This document shows, piece by piece, positions 7,634 to 16,836 of a stretch of 64,000 nucleotides of DNA (position 1 is its first letter; every line of letters starts with the position of its first letter). A model generated the notes under the pieces. The model had not been told where the DNA came from and made no database searches. It saw only the letters and a program-made list of their open reading frames with translations. A program made the position numbers and the translations under genes. The stretch comes from [Clostridium] aerotolerans DSM 5434 (lineage in GTDB: Bacteria > Bacillota > Clostridia > Lachnospirales > Lachnospiraceae): assembly GCF_000687555.1 (NCBI RefSeq), contig NZ_JHWJ01000006.1:124001-188000 (forward strand). Direction: 5' to 3'.

Positions 7634-10600
7634 ATGAAAAAAAACAAAACTTCCCAGCGGGTCATGGCAATGACCTTGTCCATTGTCATGGTGCTGGGAA
7701 CGACGCCATGGAATGTGCTGGGATATCCACTCTCAACAGAAAAAGGCGGAGAGATAATCTCATTTCAACCATTGGAAAAGGATTTAAAAAAACAAACAGT
7801 GCCCTTAGGTACCTCAATGGAAGAATTGAATCTACCGGATACATTATGGGCAACAATGCTTGCACCGACAGATAATTGTAATCCTTATCAGCCAGAGGCG
7901 GAAACTTTTGAAAATGATGAATCAGAGGAGGAGCTGACAGAAGCAACTCCAAGTTTTGCAAGTAACAAGTATAATGAATTTTTGGAAGAAGAACAGGAGT
8001 ACGATACTGGACAACCAAAAGAATATGAGGTTTCCATTCCAGTGACCTGGCATTCAGAGCCAGAGTATGATGGCGAGCAGGAGAGGGATTATCTTTTAAC
8101 GCCAGAGCTTTTGAGTGATTACACATTGGCAGATGGGTTACAGATTCCTGAGATTACTGTGACAGTAGATGGTTCAGTTTTGTCAGGTTCTTTGAATGCA
8201 AAGGGGAATAATTTAGCTGGAAAGCAGCCAGAAACTGGTGATGGATGGACTCTCGAGGATGGAGTGCTAACCATTGAAAGTGATGTCTACATGACGGATT
8301 GGGCTTATAATGAAGATATAAAACGTGTTGTGATAAAAAGCGGTGTGACTAGAATAGATGACTTTACCTTTTACTATTGTACAAATTTAACAGAAGTTGA
8401 AATTGCAGAATCAGTTACAAGTATTGGTAGTCAATCATTCGGCTATTGTACTGCTTTGGAACAAATACAAATGCCTAATTCATTGATTAGCCTTGGCATT
8501 GGAGCTTTTGTAGGTTGTACAAAATTAGTTAATGTTCATATACCTGCTTCTGTAACTAGCATGGGCAATCAAGCATTTGCAGAATGTACTGCTCTGAAAG
8601 AAGTAACATTTATTGGAGAAACGCCCCCAACATTCATAGATAAGTCTTTATTTTATTCGTGTACAGCGCTGAAACATATCTATGTTCCCACAAAAGATAG
8701 TGTAGCAGCATATAAAGCCATGAATAACTTAGCAGAGTATGGAAATTTAATATCAGTTAAAAATGCGCAAACCAGCATTGTAAAGCGTAAAACTGGTCTA
8801 AATTTAAATGATTCAAATGTAGACTATCAAGATAAAAATGGTGATGCAGTTACTGGTAATCCTTTGGACAATGATATTGTGGATACCAGTGAAGGCTGGG
8901 CATGGTATCGCTATGAAAATGAGGCGCTAGGCTATTCAGCACAAACATTGGTACTTGATGGAATAGATTTAGAAACACTCCAGCAGACTGCTCTTGAGCT
9001 TCCTCCTGGAAGCACGATTGTACTCGCTGATAAAAGTGAAAATATAATTAGTACGACGAATGAAGGTTATGCCTATGGTATTGATGTCGTTGGCGATCTT
9101 ACCATAGTAGGGAACGGGAAACTATTCATTACAGCTGGGAATACTAGCGCTTTAGGAGGTGTGGGTTTATTTGTAACTGGATTATTTTCATTGAAGGGTG
9201 GAACTGTATTTAGTAAAGTGTATGGTGCTAATATTTCAGATACAAATCCAGCCTTTTTAAAGAATATGAATTCAGATATAAAAGTATATCAAAACTCGGG
9301 GAATGATTACGATCTACCTGTGATGAGAGACAAAGAAACTTATACTCTAACTTATCAAAGCGGAAGTTCCATCATTCGGGCCACTGACGTCATGTTTGTA
9401 AATGGTACGATATCAATACCATCGGCCTTTGTAGCTAACAAAACGGTTTCAGGTATAACTGCAACACCCCTTTCAGAGGATAGTACGATAACAATTTCCC
9501 TGACAAATGATGTATATTCACAAATAGAGGAAGGAGAAGATGTATCTGACTGGTTTAGCCACTTGCCGATGGGCATTACAGCTAAAGTGAAAAGTCTTTA
9601 TTCGGAATCTGTTGTGTGCATTATATTTTCTGGGACTCCAGGTGAAGTGTCAGACGATGTTATGGAAATTACGATTCCTGCAGATAAAGTAATGAGCGAA
9701 AGTAACCTAACGGTAACTTCTAATGATGAGGCAAAGTTTGATATCGTAAAGGCTGGACTGCGTAAAGAGTCCTTAAATTTACTGGATAGTGAAATAAGAT
9801 ACCGAAATGTCAATGGCAATCTGGTGAGTAAGGATCCTACGAAAGAAAACATTACTGATACCTCCGAAGGCTGGAAATGGTATCGAACAGCCACTGGTTC
9901 CTATGGGGATAATACACTGTTACTAAATGGTATAAATCTGGAATCTTACGATGCCATTGCCATTAGTCTTCCTGACAATGCTGTTGTTTTACTGGAGAAC
10001 ACCAGTAAAAACACTGTAAAAAGCATCTATGAAGGATTTGCTGGTAGCTTTGGTATCTTTGGAGAAGGGAATCTGATAATAAGAGGATTTGACGGCACCT
10101 TAAATGTGACTGGAGGTTTTTCCACTAATTCTGATTCCCCTAGTGCAGGAATTGGAAGCGTGTCTTCTGTTACCATACAGGGTGGTGTCATAACCACCCA
10201 AGGATTCCGTGGCTCTTGGCGAAGCTATGGTATTTATAGCGGTGGCAGTGAACACTCTCAGGGTGTATTTCTTCAGGGCGGTGAAGTAAATGCAATTGGT
10301 CAAAATGCAACAAAGCTTAGCTGTGGCATTTATTCAGAGGGAATGGTGTCCTTTTCAGGTGGTACTGTATATGCAAGCTCAGGAGAAGTGAGTAATTCGG
10401 ATGGAAAATCTCTTGCCGTTTCTTCGGTAAATGGGATAATAGAAAATGGTGTGGCTGCTTTTCAAAAGGTGGAAGATACATATACAAAAAGTGTGTCCAT
10501 TACTCATAATGATGGGTCATTTTATAGTTATATTTTTGACGATGCCAGACAGGCCACTGATATTAGGGTATTAAAATCCCAATTTCCTGTTAACAATGCA

Positions 10601-12529
10601 GGAGGCACAGCGACAGTTGTTTATCTTGGAGAAGACATTGATCTTACATCAATCGATGGACTGTTTACGTTAGATAACAATGCGGGCTCTCCCACATATA
10701 CAGTGGAAAAAGGCGGTACAGGAGAAGGGAGTATTACAGGAACCCGACTTACAGTTACAAAAACAGGAACTATTTATATAGGACTTGTAACTTCAGAAAC
10801 AAATACACATCAGTCAGGGCAAGAGGTCACCGGTGTATTAACCGTGAACAAAGGAGTACAATCAGCACCAAAAGGCTTGAATAAAAGTGACGTGACTGCC
10901 ATTGGAAGTAATGACGGTAAAATCACTGGTCTTTTAACGAGTCAAACATATGAGTATAAAAAAGATGGTGGGTCTTATGTAACAGTCAATTCCAACGAAT
11001 TGGGAGAGATTACAGGACTTTTTGCAGGCACCTATGTACTGCGCCTTAAAGGCAATGATCTCTACGATGCTGGTGAGGATTCAGAAGCTATCATAATTAA
11101 TCTTCCAGCACCAAATAAAAGCTCTGGAGGAAGCAAGGGAGGAAGTTCTTCCAACACCTCAACCAAACCAACTGCACCTGTTACCGGAGCAGCAGAAAAT
11201 AAAGCTGCCATAGATAATAAGGGAAATGCAAGCACAACGGTGACGGATAAAAATATTACAGATGCCATTGTTAATGCCAATGCAGAAGCTTTAAGGAGAG
11301 GAGTAAACGCAGGAGAGATAACTGTGGCAATCCGTGTTTCCACGGATGGAACAGCTGCTAAGGCAGTTACTATAAATCTCCCTAAGAGTACACAGCAGCA
11401 GATTTTAAATAATAAAATTTCTGGTGTAGAGCTAACGATTGAAAGACCTGATATTGTAATTGGAATGAACCATACAGCAATTGAGGAAATCTACCGTCAG
11501 GCCAATCGTGATGTGCAGATTATGGCATCTAAAATAGACAGCTCAAGTCTTGGAAAAGCAGCAAAGGATGCCATTGGTGACCGCCCGGCATTTGATTTCA
11601 AAGCCAGCTATGAGAGTGGAACGGGAAATGTGACAGATTTTGGAAACGGTGCAGTTTATGTAAGTATCCCATATACTCCCCAAAGCAACGAAATGGTTGG
11701 ACACTTATATGCCGTTTATGTAGACAGCAAGGGAAATGTTAGCCGTGTTCCTGGATCTGCCTATGATGTTAATACGAAAAGTATCATTTTTACCACCAAT
11801 CATTTCTCCGTATATGGAATCAGCTATGAAGATCCAGCTGCTATGATAACGGACACCTCACTTCATTGGGCGAAAGATTCCATTGATTATGTGGTAGGAA
11901 GAGAACTTCTGGAGGGAACTTCAGCAACTACCTTTGATCCGGATAAGACGGTAACAAAGGGAGCCGTGATAACAGCTCTTGGAAGGCTTGCAGGATTAGA
12001 TGCATCTATATCTGCTATAGAATGGGCAAAGAATAAAGGAATCATTCCGTCAAATGAAAGAGAGCAGTTTTCACCGGACAGTACTGTTACCCGTGAAGAA
12101 ATGGCAGTTCTGTTAGCAAATTATGCCAAAGCCACAGGTTATAGCCTGCCACTGAGTCGAGAAGCAGTAGCTTATTCCGATGCTTTTAACATTAGCACCT
12201 CTTATAAAGACTCTGTAAAAGCCATGCAGCAGGCTGGCATTATAATGGGTGAAGCTAGCAATCAATTCAACCCGAAAGGGAATGCCACCCGTGCTCAGGT
12301 TTCTTCTATGCTGCATCGTTATGTAAAATTGACCATTCATTCGAATACCGCAAGGGGATGGGCTATAAACGATGCTGGACAAAGCATGTATTATAAGGAC
12401 GGTATCGCGGTGTCCGGAAAATGGTTTGCAATGGAAGGAAAATATTATTATTTCAATGCCGATGGTTCCTTAGCAAAGAACACTAAAATAGACGGCTACG
12501 AGGTTGATCAGGACGGCGTGAGAAAATAG
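7634..12529 (+). CDS. giant SLH-anchored surface protein with BspA-like leucine-rich repeats
   Basis: A 1631-residue secreted protein. Residues 1-31 form a signal peptide. An Ig-like bacterial segment (VSIPVTWHSEPEYDG) lies around 135-180. About 205-360 hold BspA/LRR_5-type repeats, each near 23 residues (FTFYYCTNLTEVEIAESVTS). Two copies of a module beginning LNLNDSNVDY / LNLLDSEIRY and containing DTSEGWxWYR start near 385 and 708, separated by a VSGIT...IPADK module near 596. A Ser/Gly linker near 1160-1178 precedes a domain shared with the paralogue, three SLH repeats from about 1407, then choline-binding-like wall repeats (GKYYYFNADGS). It is likely held on the secondary cell wall polymer; ligand unknown. 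The second SLH region is shorter than in the paralogue. Confidence 0.88.
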   Translation: MKKNKTSQRVMAMTLSIVMVLGTTPWNVLGYPLSTEKGGEIISFQPLEKDLKKQTVPLGTSMEELNLPDTLWATMLAPTDNCNPYQPEAETFENDESEEELTEATPSFASNKYNEFLEEEQEYDTGQPKEYEVSIPVTWHSEPEYDGEQERDYLLTPELLSDYTLADGLQIPEITVTVDGSVLSGSLNAKGNNLAGKQPETGDGWTLEDGVLTIESDVYMTDWAYNEDIKRVVIKSGVTRIDDFTFYYCTNLTEVEIAESVTSIGSQSFGYCTALEQIQMPNSLISLGIGAFVGCTKLVNVHIPASVTSMGNQAFAECTALKEVTFIGETPPTFIDKSLFYSCTALKHIYVPTKDSVAAYKAMNNLAEYGNLISVKNAQTSIVKRKTGLNLNDSNVDYQDKNGDAVTGNPLDNDIVDTSEGWAWYRYENEALGYSAQTLVLDGIDLETLQQTALELPPGSTIVLADKSENIISTTNEGYAYGIDVVGDLTIVGNGKLFITAGNTSALGGVGLFVTGLFSLKGGTVFSKVYGANISDTNPAFLKNMNSDIKVYQNSGNDYDLPVMRDKETYTLTYQSGSSIIRATDVMFVNGTISIPSAFVANKTVSGITATPLSEDSTITISLTNDVYSQIEEGEDVSDWFSHLPMGITAKVKSLYSESVVCIIFSGTPGEVSDDVMEITIPADKVMSESNLTVTSNDEAKFDIVKAGLRKESLNLLDSEIRYRNVNGNLVSKDPTKENITDTSEGWKWYRTATGSYGDNTLLLNGINLESYDAIAISLPDNAVVLLENTSKNTVKSIYEGFAGSFGIFGEGNLIIRGFDGTLNVTGGFSTNSDSPSAGIGSVSSVTIQGGVITTQGFRGSWRSYGIYSGGSEHSQGVFLQGGEVNAIGQNATKLSCGIYSEGMVSFSGGTVYASSGEVSNSDGKSLAVSSVNGIIENGVAAFQKVEDTYTKSVSITHNDGSFYSYIFDDARQATDIRVLKSQFPVNNAGGTATVVYLGEDIDLTSIDGLFTLDNNAGSPTYTVEKGGTGEGSITGTRLTVTKTGTIYIGLVTSETNTHQSGQEVTGVLTVNKGVQSAPKGLNKSDVTAIGSNDGKITGLLTSQTYEYKKDGGSYVTVNSNELGEITGLFAGTYVLRLKGNDLYDAGEDSEAIIINLPAPNKSSGGSKGGSSSNTSTKPTAPVTGAAENKAAIDNKGNASTTVTDKNITDAIVNANAEALRRGVNAGEITVAIRVSTDGTAAKAVTINLPKSTQQQILNNKISGVELTIERPDIVIGMNHTAIEEIYRQANRDVQIMASKIDSSSLGKAAKDAIGDRPAFDFKASYESGTGNVTDFGNGAVYVSIPYTPQSNEMVGHLYAVYVDSKGNVSRVPGSAYDVNTKSIIFTTNHFSVYGISYEDPAAMITDTSLHWAKDSIDYVVGRELLEGTSATTFDPDKTVTKGAVITALGRLAGLDASISAIEWAKNKGIIPSNEREQFSPDSTVTREEMAVLLANYAKATGYSLPLSREAVAYSDAFNISTSYKDSVKAMQQAGIIMGEASNQFNPKGNATRAQVSSMLHRYVKLTIHSNTARGWAINDAGQSMYYKDGIAVSGKWFAMEGKYYYFNADGSLAKNTKIDGYEVDQDGVRK

Positions 12530-12548
12530 AATCATAAGAAGTTGCAAG

Positions 12549-12580
12549 GGGCCTGCTGAATAAATCAGTGGGCTCTTTGT
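12549..12580 (+). terminator. terminator after the SLH protein gene
   Basis: An 11-base stem with three G-U pairs (ggcctgctga/tcagtgggct), followed by tttgtta. It is weaker than the other terminators here. Confidence 0.55.
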
Positions 12581-12708
12581 TATTAGATGTTTTACTTAAT
12601 ACTATTTTTTCTTTAAATATGATATGATGAGATCAGATACTGTAGATGCTTTACCTTCGATTCTGTTAGGATCGTTTGAACACCAGAATGAAGTGAGAAT
12701 AATATCAT

Positions 12709-13659
12709 ATGAAGAAAACAGAGAGACAAAATGGAATTGTACATTTACTAAGAGCCCGGAAAAAAATGACGGCTAATGAGCTGGCTGATTATTTTGAAGT
12801 GAGTGAGCGGACGATTTACAGAGACATTGATGCCCTTAGCCAGCTGCGTGTTCCAATCATATCCCATGAGGGTTTGGGAGGCGGTTATGAAATAGATTCT
12901 TCTTATTTCTTTCCCAGCATTAAGCTTAGTGAGAGGGAAATTTTAATGCTGCTAATGGTGTTAAAAGCAGGGGAAGAACTTCGTGTGCCCAACATGACAA
13001 CCGATTATAATTTACTAAGCGGTAAGCTGATTAATGTTCTGTCAGAAGAAGAAAAGAAACAAGCCTTAGAGGTCATCTCCCGCATTGAGTTTGACTTAAT
13101 TCGAATTATGCCTAAAGGTTATGTGGAGGATGTATTAGAACCTATTTTGGAGGCGTTTTGGAAATCCTGTGATTTGCAAATAAGCTATTATCATCCTGAA
13201 AGGAATACAACAGAGCACCGTCAGTTTTCTCCTACCAAGCTGTTGTTTGGAGAAGGAGGATGGTATTTGAATGGTTACTGCCATTTAAGGCAGGAAAAGC
13301 GAACCTTCAGACTTGACCGAATTGTATCGATCACGTGCCTGAAGGAAGAGAATCGCTATAGGAACAGTCAACTGCCTGCACCTCAAAAAGATAAGTTTAA
13401 GTTGGATACCTATGAGCTGATTCTTGACCCTGCTCTTTACCGGATTATTAAAGAAGACTTTTATCTTCAGGATGCTGAGATCAAATCTTCAAAGGACAGT
13501 CTGCATCTGATCGTCCGGACGGAACACAAAGATGAAATAAGTAAATTAGTATTATGCCATCCGGAACAGGTAACGCTCTTAAAGCCAGATTATTTTGTGG
13601 AAGAGATTAAAGTATTAGTCCAAAAAATATATGAGAAATATTTTTTACAGCTCCTATAA
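12709..13659 (+). CDS. HTH/WYL-domain (YafY-type) transcriptional regulator
   Basis: A 316-residue regulator. Residues 1-60 are an HTH_11 winged helix (MTANELADYFEVSERTIYRDI). The C-terminal half is a WYL domain (YYHPERNTTEHRQFSPTKLL, GGWYLNGYCHLRQEKRTFRLDRI), which binds small ligands or nucleic-acid-derived signals. It ends 3 bases before the convergent FMN reductase stop, with no terminator between them. Regulators of this type often control small unlinked promoters; the dyad promoters at 4476 and 14857 are possible targets, but only by proximity and dyad style. Confidence 0.88.
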   Translation: MKKTERQNGIVHLLRARKKMTANELADYFEVSERTIYRDIDALSQLRVPIISHEGLGGGYEIDSSYFFPSIKLSEREILMLLMVLKAGEELRVPNMTTDYNLLSGKLINVLSEEEKKQALEVISRIEFDLIRIMPKGYVEDVLEPILEAFWKSCDLQISYYHPERNTTEHRQFSPTKLLFGEGGWYLNGYCHLRQEKRTFRLDRIVSITCLKEENRYRNSQLPAPQKDKFKLDTYELILDPALYRIIKEDFYLQDAEIKSSKDSLHLIVRTEHKDEISKLVLCHPEQVTLLKPDYFVEEIKVLVQKIYEKYFLQLL

Positions 13660-13662
13660 GTT

Positions 13663-14319
13663 TTAAATAGTATCTGACTGTTCGGTAAATCGCTGCCCCA
13701 TGTGAAAAGCCATTTCGCAGTCCTTTGGAAACTGAGCTTCTCTAACCTTTGCTTTTTCATTTTTATCGAAAACGGTAACCACGTATTTATCATAATCAGT
13801 AAACTGGTAAGTATCAAAGGAAAATAAAGATTCACAATGGCCAAAGGCAATTTCCATGAAGTTTTCATTACAGCTTAAGGTGGTACGTAAACCCGCTTTC
13901 TCCATTCGCTCAGCAGTCACATTCATGGTATATATAAATCCAGTCTTTATATTTCGCCCAAATAATGATCTGTAGTTTTCCGTATATGCGATATAAGGGA
14001 AGGCCAACCGCTCTAAAAAGGAATGCATTTCCCCTGTGATATCGTAAAGGTAAATGGGGGAACCCATGATAATGGCATCAGCCTGCTTGATTTTCTCTAG
14101 TACAGGCGTTAAGTCATCTTTATACGCACATGACCCGTAGCTTTTTCCACCCCTCAGTTTACAGGCAAAACAGCTGGTACAGCCTTTATAGTTTAAATCA
14201 TACAGATTTATCAGCTCTGTTTCAGCCCCGTTTGATTGTGCGCCCTCCAAAGCTTTTTTTAGGAGAGTGGCTGTATTAAAATTTTTTCTGGGACTTCCAT
14301 TGATTCCTATTATCTTCAT
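13663..14319 (-). CDS. flavodoxin-fold NAD(P)H-dependent FMN reductase
   Basis: A 218-residue flavoprotein of the iron-sulfur-flavoprotein/NADPH-dependent FMN reductase group. IIGINGSPRKNFNTATLL is the FMN phosphate-binding loop. GCTSCFACKLRGGKSYGSC gives four Cys in a compact cluster, and ADAIIMGSPIYLYDITGEM is the second flavin contact. The Cys spacing resembles proteins that bind an iron-sulfur cluster, though metal binding is not certain. Ribosome site aaggagg is strong. It is divergent from an HxlR gene, a common pairing for electrophile- or quinone-responsive reductases. Confidence 0.87.
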   Translation of the reverse strand: MKIIGINGSPRKNFNTATLLKKALEGAQSNGAETELINLYDLNYKGCTSCFACKLRGGKSYGSCAYKDDLTPVLEKIKQADAIIMGSPIYLYDITGEMHSFLERLAFPYIAYTENYRSLFGRNIKTGFIYTMNVTAERMEKAGLRTTLSCNENFMEIAFGHCESLFSFDTYQFTDYDKYVVTVFDKNEKAKVREAQFPKDCEMAFHMGQRFTEQSDTI

Positions 14320-14405
14320 AATTTAAATTCCTCCTTGATTTTTATAGCTAAATTATATATCCTTTTATTAAAAGAAAAAAGAATGCACAATATTGTTAGA
14401 TACTA

Positions 14406-14415
14406 ACTAATTAGT
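14406..14415. promoter_or_regulatory. candidate HxlR operator
   Basis: The palindrome actaattagt lies in the divergent region between the FMN reductase and HxlR genes, within a longer AT-rich imperfect repeat (14398-14418), just upstream of the regulator's ribosome site. Binding is inferred from position only. Confidence 0.4.
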
Positions 14416-14430
14416 GAGCATGGAGGAAGA

Positions 14431-14778
14431 ATGTCGGATTTTAATAGTAATTACGGAAATTGCCCAATGTACTATGCGATGTCAGTTGTGGAGGGGAAAT
14501 GGAAGTGGATCATTCTGTGGAAAATCTATCAGGCAGGTGTTGTACGATATAATAAATTACGTGGAGAGCTACAACCGATTGCACATAAAACCTTAAGTAC
14601 CCAGCTGAAAGAACTGGAAGCCAGTAACCTGATACACAGAGAGCAATACAACGAAGTCCCTCCCCGTGTGGAATATTCTCTGACAGAGGAAGGGAAGACA
14701 ATGATACCAATTTTGGAGTTATTGTATCAATGGGGAGAAGAACATATGAAGTCTCCCTATGAAACAGGCATTACATAA
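14431..14778 (+). CDS. HxlR family transcriptional regulator
   Basis: A 115-residue winged-helix regulator of the same family as the gene at 2666, with CPMYYAMSVVEGKWKWIILW at the N-terminus and HKTLSTQLKELEASNLIHRE as the recognition region. The single N-terminal Cys (C11) is the usual redox sensor position. Ribosome site ggagga is good. It is divergent from the FMN reductase, its probable target. A second frame starting at 14414 overlaps its first part and is not coding. Confidence 0.88.
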   Translation: MSDFNSNYGNCPMYYAMSVVEGKWKWIILWKIYQAGVVRYNKLRGELQPIAHKTLSTQLKELEASNLIHREQYNEVPPRVEYSLTEEGKTMIPILELLYQWGEEHMKSPYETGIT

Positions 14779-14806
14779 AATGCCAATGGTTAAGCACGTA
14801 AAACCG

Positions 14807-14843
14807 TCAAGAGTGTAAAAGCTCTCTGGCGGTTTTTTTAACC
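14807..14843 (+). terminator. terminator after HxlR
   Basis: The stem aaccgtca.../...tggcggtt, with one G-U pair and an A-rich loop, is followed by seven T. Confidence 0.8.
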
Positions 14844-14856
14844 ATCTCTTAAAACC

Positions 14857-14891
14857 CTGACACTCTTATGGCATAGTTTGTCTGCTATGAT
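14857..14891 (+). promoter_or_regulatory. dyad operator and promoter (copy 2 of a repeated cassette)
   Basis: ctgacactcttatggcatag is followed 9 bases later by the -10 like tatgat (14886-14891). It matches 4476-4510 at 28 of 35 positions, although the dyad is less perfect in this copy. The distance to the start codon is 82 bases here and 83 bases there, and the leader again ends in gcagggagga. Confidence 0.6.
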
Positions 14892-14938
14892 GGTAAAAAG
14901 CAATGAAAATCTAACATAGCAGCAGGGAGGACATAGAA

Positions 14939-15046
14939 ATGAAACATATATTTAAAATGATTGTCAGGATATCCCTATGGATCTTTTGGGCCATCATTGG
15001 ATTATTCATCCTTTCAGGATTATGCCAAGCACTCATCATGTTCTAA
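14939..15046 (+). CDS. 35-residue single-span membrane peptide
   Basis: A small ORF with a strong ribosome site (gggagg, 8 bases before ATG), its own promoter and its own terminator, so it is a complete transcription unit. The peptide has a short basic lead (MKHIFKMIVR) followed by one hydrophobic segment (ISLWIFWAIIGLFILSGL) and a short tail. This fits a small inner-membrane protein, such as a regulator of a transporter or a stress peptide. The gene for an ABC exporter begins 95 bases downstream. No family is recognised. Confidence 0.65.
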   Translation: MKHIFKMIVRISLWIFWAIIGLFILSGLCQALIMF

Positions 15047-15050
15047 ACTA

Positions 15051-15090
15051 AAAATCAACCGGTTAAATCAGCCAAACGGTTGATTTTTTT
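15051..15090 (+). terminator. terminator of the small membrane peptide
   Basis: The stem aaaatcaaccg/cggttgatttt, with a 15-base loop, runs into a T-tract. It begins 4 bases after the peptide stop codon. Confidence 0.85.
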
Positions 15091-15140
15091 ATTGTCATAA
15101 TTCCGTATGATATCCAAAGAAAAGAAAAGGAGATTAAACA

Positions 15141-16079
15141 ATGGATACGATTATGACAGTCAATCACTTAAAAAAGAATTTTAAAGAAGCCAGTGTCTTA
15201 AAAGGAATCAGCTTCTATATCCGACAAGGTGAGGTGCTATGCATCTTAGGGCCTAATGGTGCAGGTAAAAGTACCACTATAAATATCCTTACGGCTGCTC
15301 TTAGAAGTGACGGAGGAGAGATTCTATTTAAAGGTACAAAAATCAGTAAAATATTACGGAGTTACAAACAATCCATCGGAATTGTCCCCCAGGATATTTC
15401 TTTGTATGAAGAATTAAGTGCCGAGCAGAATCTGAGATTTTTTGCTTCTCTTTACGGGCTTTATGGTAATCGTCTTAATAAAGCAGTAGAAGAAGCACTT
15501 ACATTTGCAGGATTAAATGACCGCAGAAGGGATAAGGTGAAAACTTTTTCCGGTGGCATGAAGAGGCGTCTTAATATTGCATGTGCCATTGCCCATCACC
15601 CAGACCTGGTTATTATGGATGAGCCAACGGTGGGAATTGATCCCCAAAGCCGTAATCACATTCTTTCTTCCATTAAAAAACTGCAAAGCCAGGGGATGAC
15701 AGTGATTTATACGACTCACTACATGGAAGAAGTGGAGGCAATATCTTCTCGCATTATTATTATGGACCATGGTTCGATTCTTGCAGAGGGAACCAAGGAA
15801 AGCTTAAAAGAGGAGATTGAAAATGAAAAGAAGTATATCATCGAAGTAGAAGAGCATGGGGGGATAGGGCATGATGAATTTTTTGCAGTAGAAGGGGTGA
15901 GGTCTGTAAAAATAGATGGCAATGTTATCGAAATTACTTCCCTAAAGGGAATTGAGAATCTTGACCGCATCATATCACTGTTAAGCGATCATGGAGAAAA
16001 GATACGAAATATAACAAGCGAGGCAGCAAGTCTTGAGATGGTTTTCTTAAAGCTTACAGGCCGAAAACTTCGTGATTGA
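15141..16079 (+). CDS. ABC transporter ATP-binding protein
   Basis: A 312-residue ATPase of the multidrug/antibiotic-type ABC-2 exporters. Walker A is LGPNGAGKSTT (near 36-46), the signature is FSGGMKRRLNIA, and Walker B is LVIMDEPTVGIDP followed by the H-loop TTHYMEEVE. A C-terminal extension of about 80 residues after the nucleotide-binding domain is usual in this group. Ribosome site aaggag is good. It overlaps or abuts the two permease genes and forms a three-gene exporter operon. The substrate is unknown. Confidence 0.92.
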   Translation: MDTIMTVNHLKKNFKEASVLKGISFYIRQGEVLCILGPNGAGKSTTINILTAALRSDGGEILFKGTKISKILRSYKQSIGIVPQDISLYEELSAEQNLRFFASLYGLYGNRLNKAVEEALTFAGLNDRRRDKVKTFSGGMKRRLNIACAIAHHPDLVIMDEPTVGIDPQSRNHILSSIKKLQSQGMTVIYTTHYMEEVEAISSRIIIMDHGSILAEGTKESLKEEIENEKKYIIEVEEHGGIGHDEFFAVEGVRSVKIDGNVIEITSLKGIENLDRIISLLSDHGEKIRNITSEAASLEMVFLKLTGRKLRD

Positions 16080-16095
16080 AAAAGGAGGGGATAAT

Positions 16096-16836
16096 ATGCG
16101 ACGTTTCATTTCGATTTTAACGATGGATTTAAGGAACTTATTTAAAAATCCTGTTTTGGTAGGATACAACACTGCATTTGCAGCACTAATGATATTAATT
16201 TTGGGCTATTTGTGTGGAGGAGATTATGCTGACGGTAAGACTGCGTATCAATACTACACTATTTCACTTATGATTTATGGAATGTTAAATGGGGCAATGA
16301 CTGCTTCCAACTGCTTTATGGAGAGAGACATTAAGAGGCCCAATTTAAGGATTATTTATTCACCGGCAAGAAATTTTGAAATCTATGTGTCAAAAATTGT
16401 TTCGTCTTTTCTATTTAATTATACCCTGCATTCGCTTCTGCTGATAGTTCTGTGTCCCCTTCTAAATGTCAGCCTTGGCAGGAATCCGGTTTTTTTCATG
16501 CTTTTAATGGCACCGGTGGAATTTGCAGCAGCCGCTTTGGGAATCTTTTTTTGCTGTGTGTTTCATTGTGAAGAAACCACCAGTACACTGCTTAGTTTGG
16601 CAATCAGTATTCTTTGCTTTTTGGGAGGCACTTTCTTTTCTCTAGATGGAATGGGGGAAGTTCTTGCCTTTGCAACAAAGCTGTCACCGGTTAAATGGTT
16701 GAATGAAGCTTTTTTTATCCTGTCTTGTGACAACAGTTTGAGGCTATTCTGGCCGGTATTTATCAGCGGAACCATACTTTCTGCGCTTATGACACTTGGA
16801 TGTGGCCTGTTTTTTAGAACGGAGGATTATATATGA
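16096..16836 (+). CDS. ABC-2 type transporter permease
   Basis: A 246-residue membrane protein with about six hydrophobic segments, the first preceded by MRRFISILTMDLRNLFKNP, a typical ABC-2 permease lead. The start at 16096 is chosen because aaggagggg lies at 16081-16090; an upstream in-frame ATG at 16072 would overlap the ATPase gene. Its stop overlaps the next permease start by 4 bases (ATGA), so translation is probably coupled. The two permeases would form the membrane heterodimer. Confidence 0.87.
   Translation: MRRFISILTMDLRNLFKNPVLVGYNTAFAALMILILGYLCGGDYADGKTAYQYYTISLMIYGMLNGAMTASNCFMERDIKRPNLRIIYSPARNFEIYVSKIVSSFLFNYTLHSLLLIVLCPLLNVSLGRNPVFFMLLMAPVEFAAAALGIFFCCVFHCEETTSTLLSLAISILCFLGGTFFSLDGMGEVLAFATKLSPVKWLNEAFFILSCDNSLRLFWPVFISGTILSALMTLGCGLFFRTEDYI

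Noticed and set aside
14414-14596. A 60-residue ORF overlapping the HxlR start in another frame
   Set aside because: Its protein matches nothing, and the HxlR frame has the ribosome site and family motifs.
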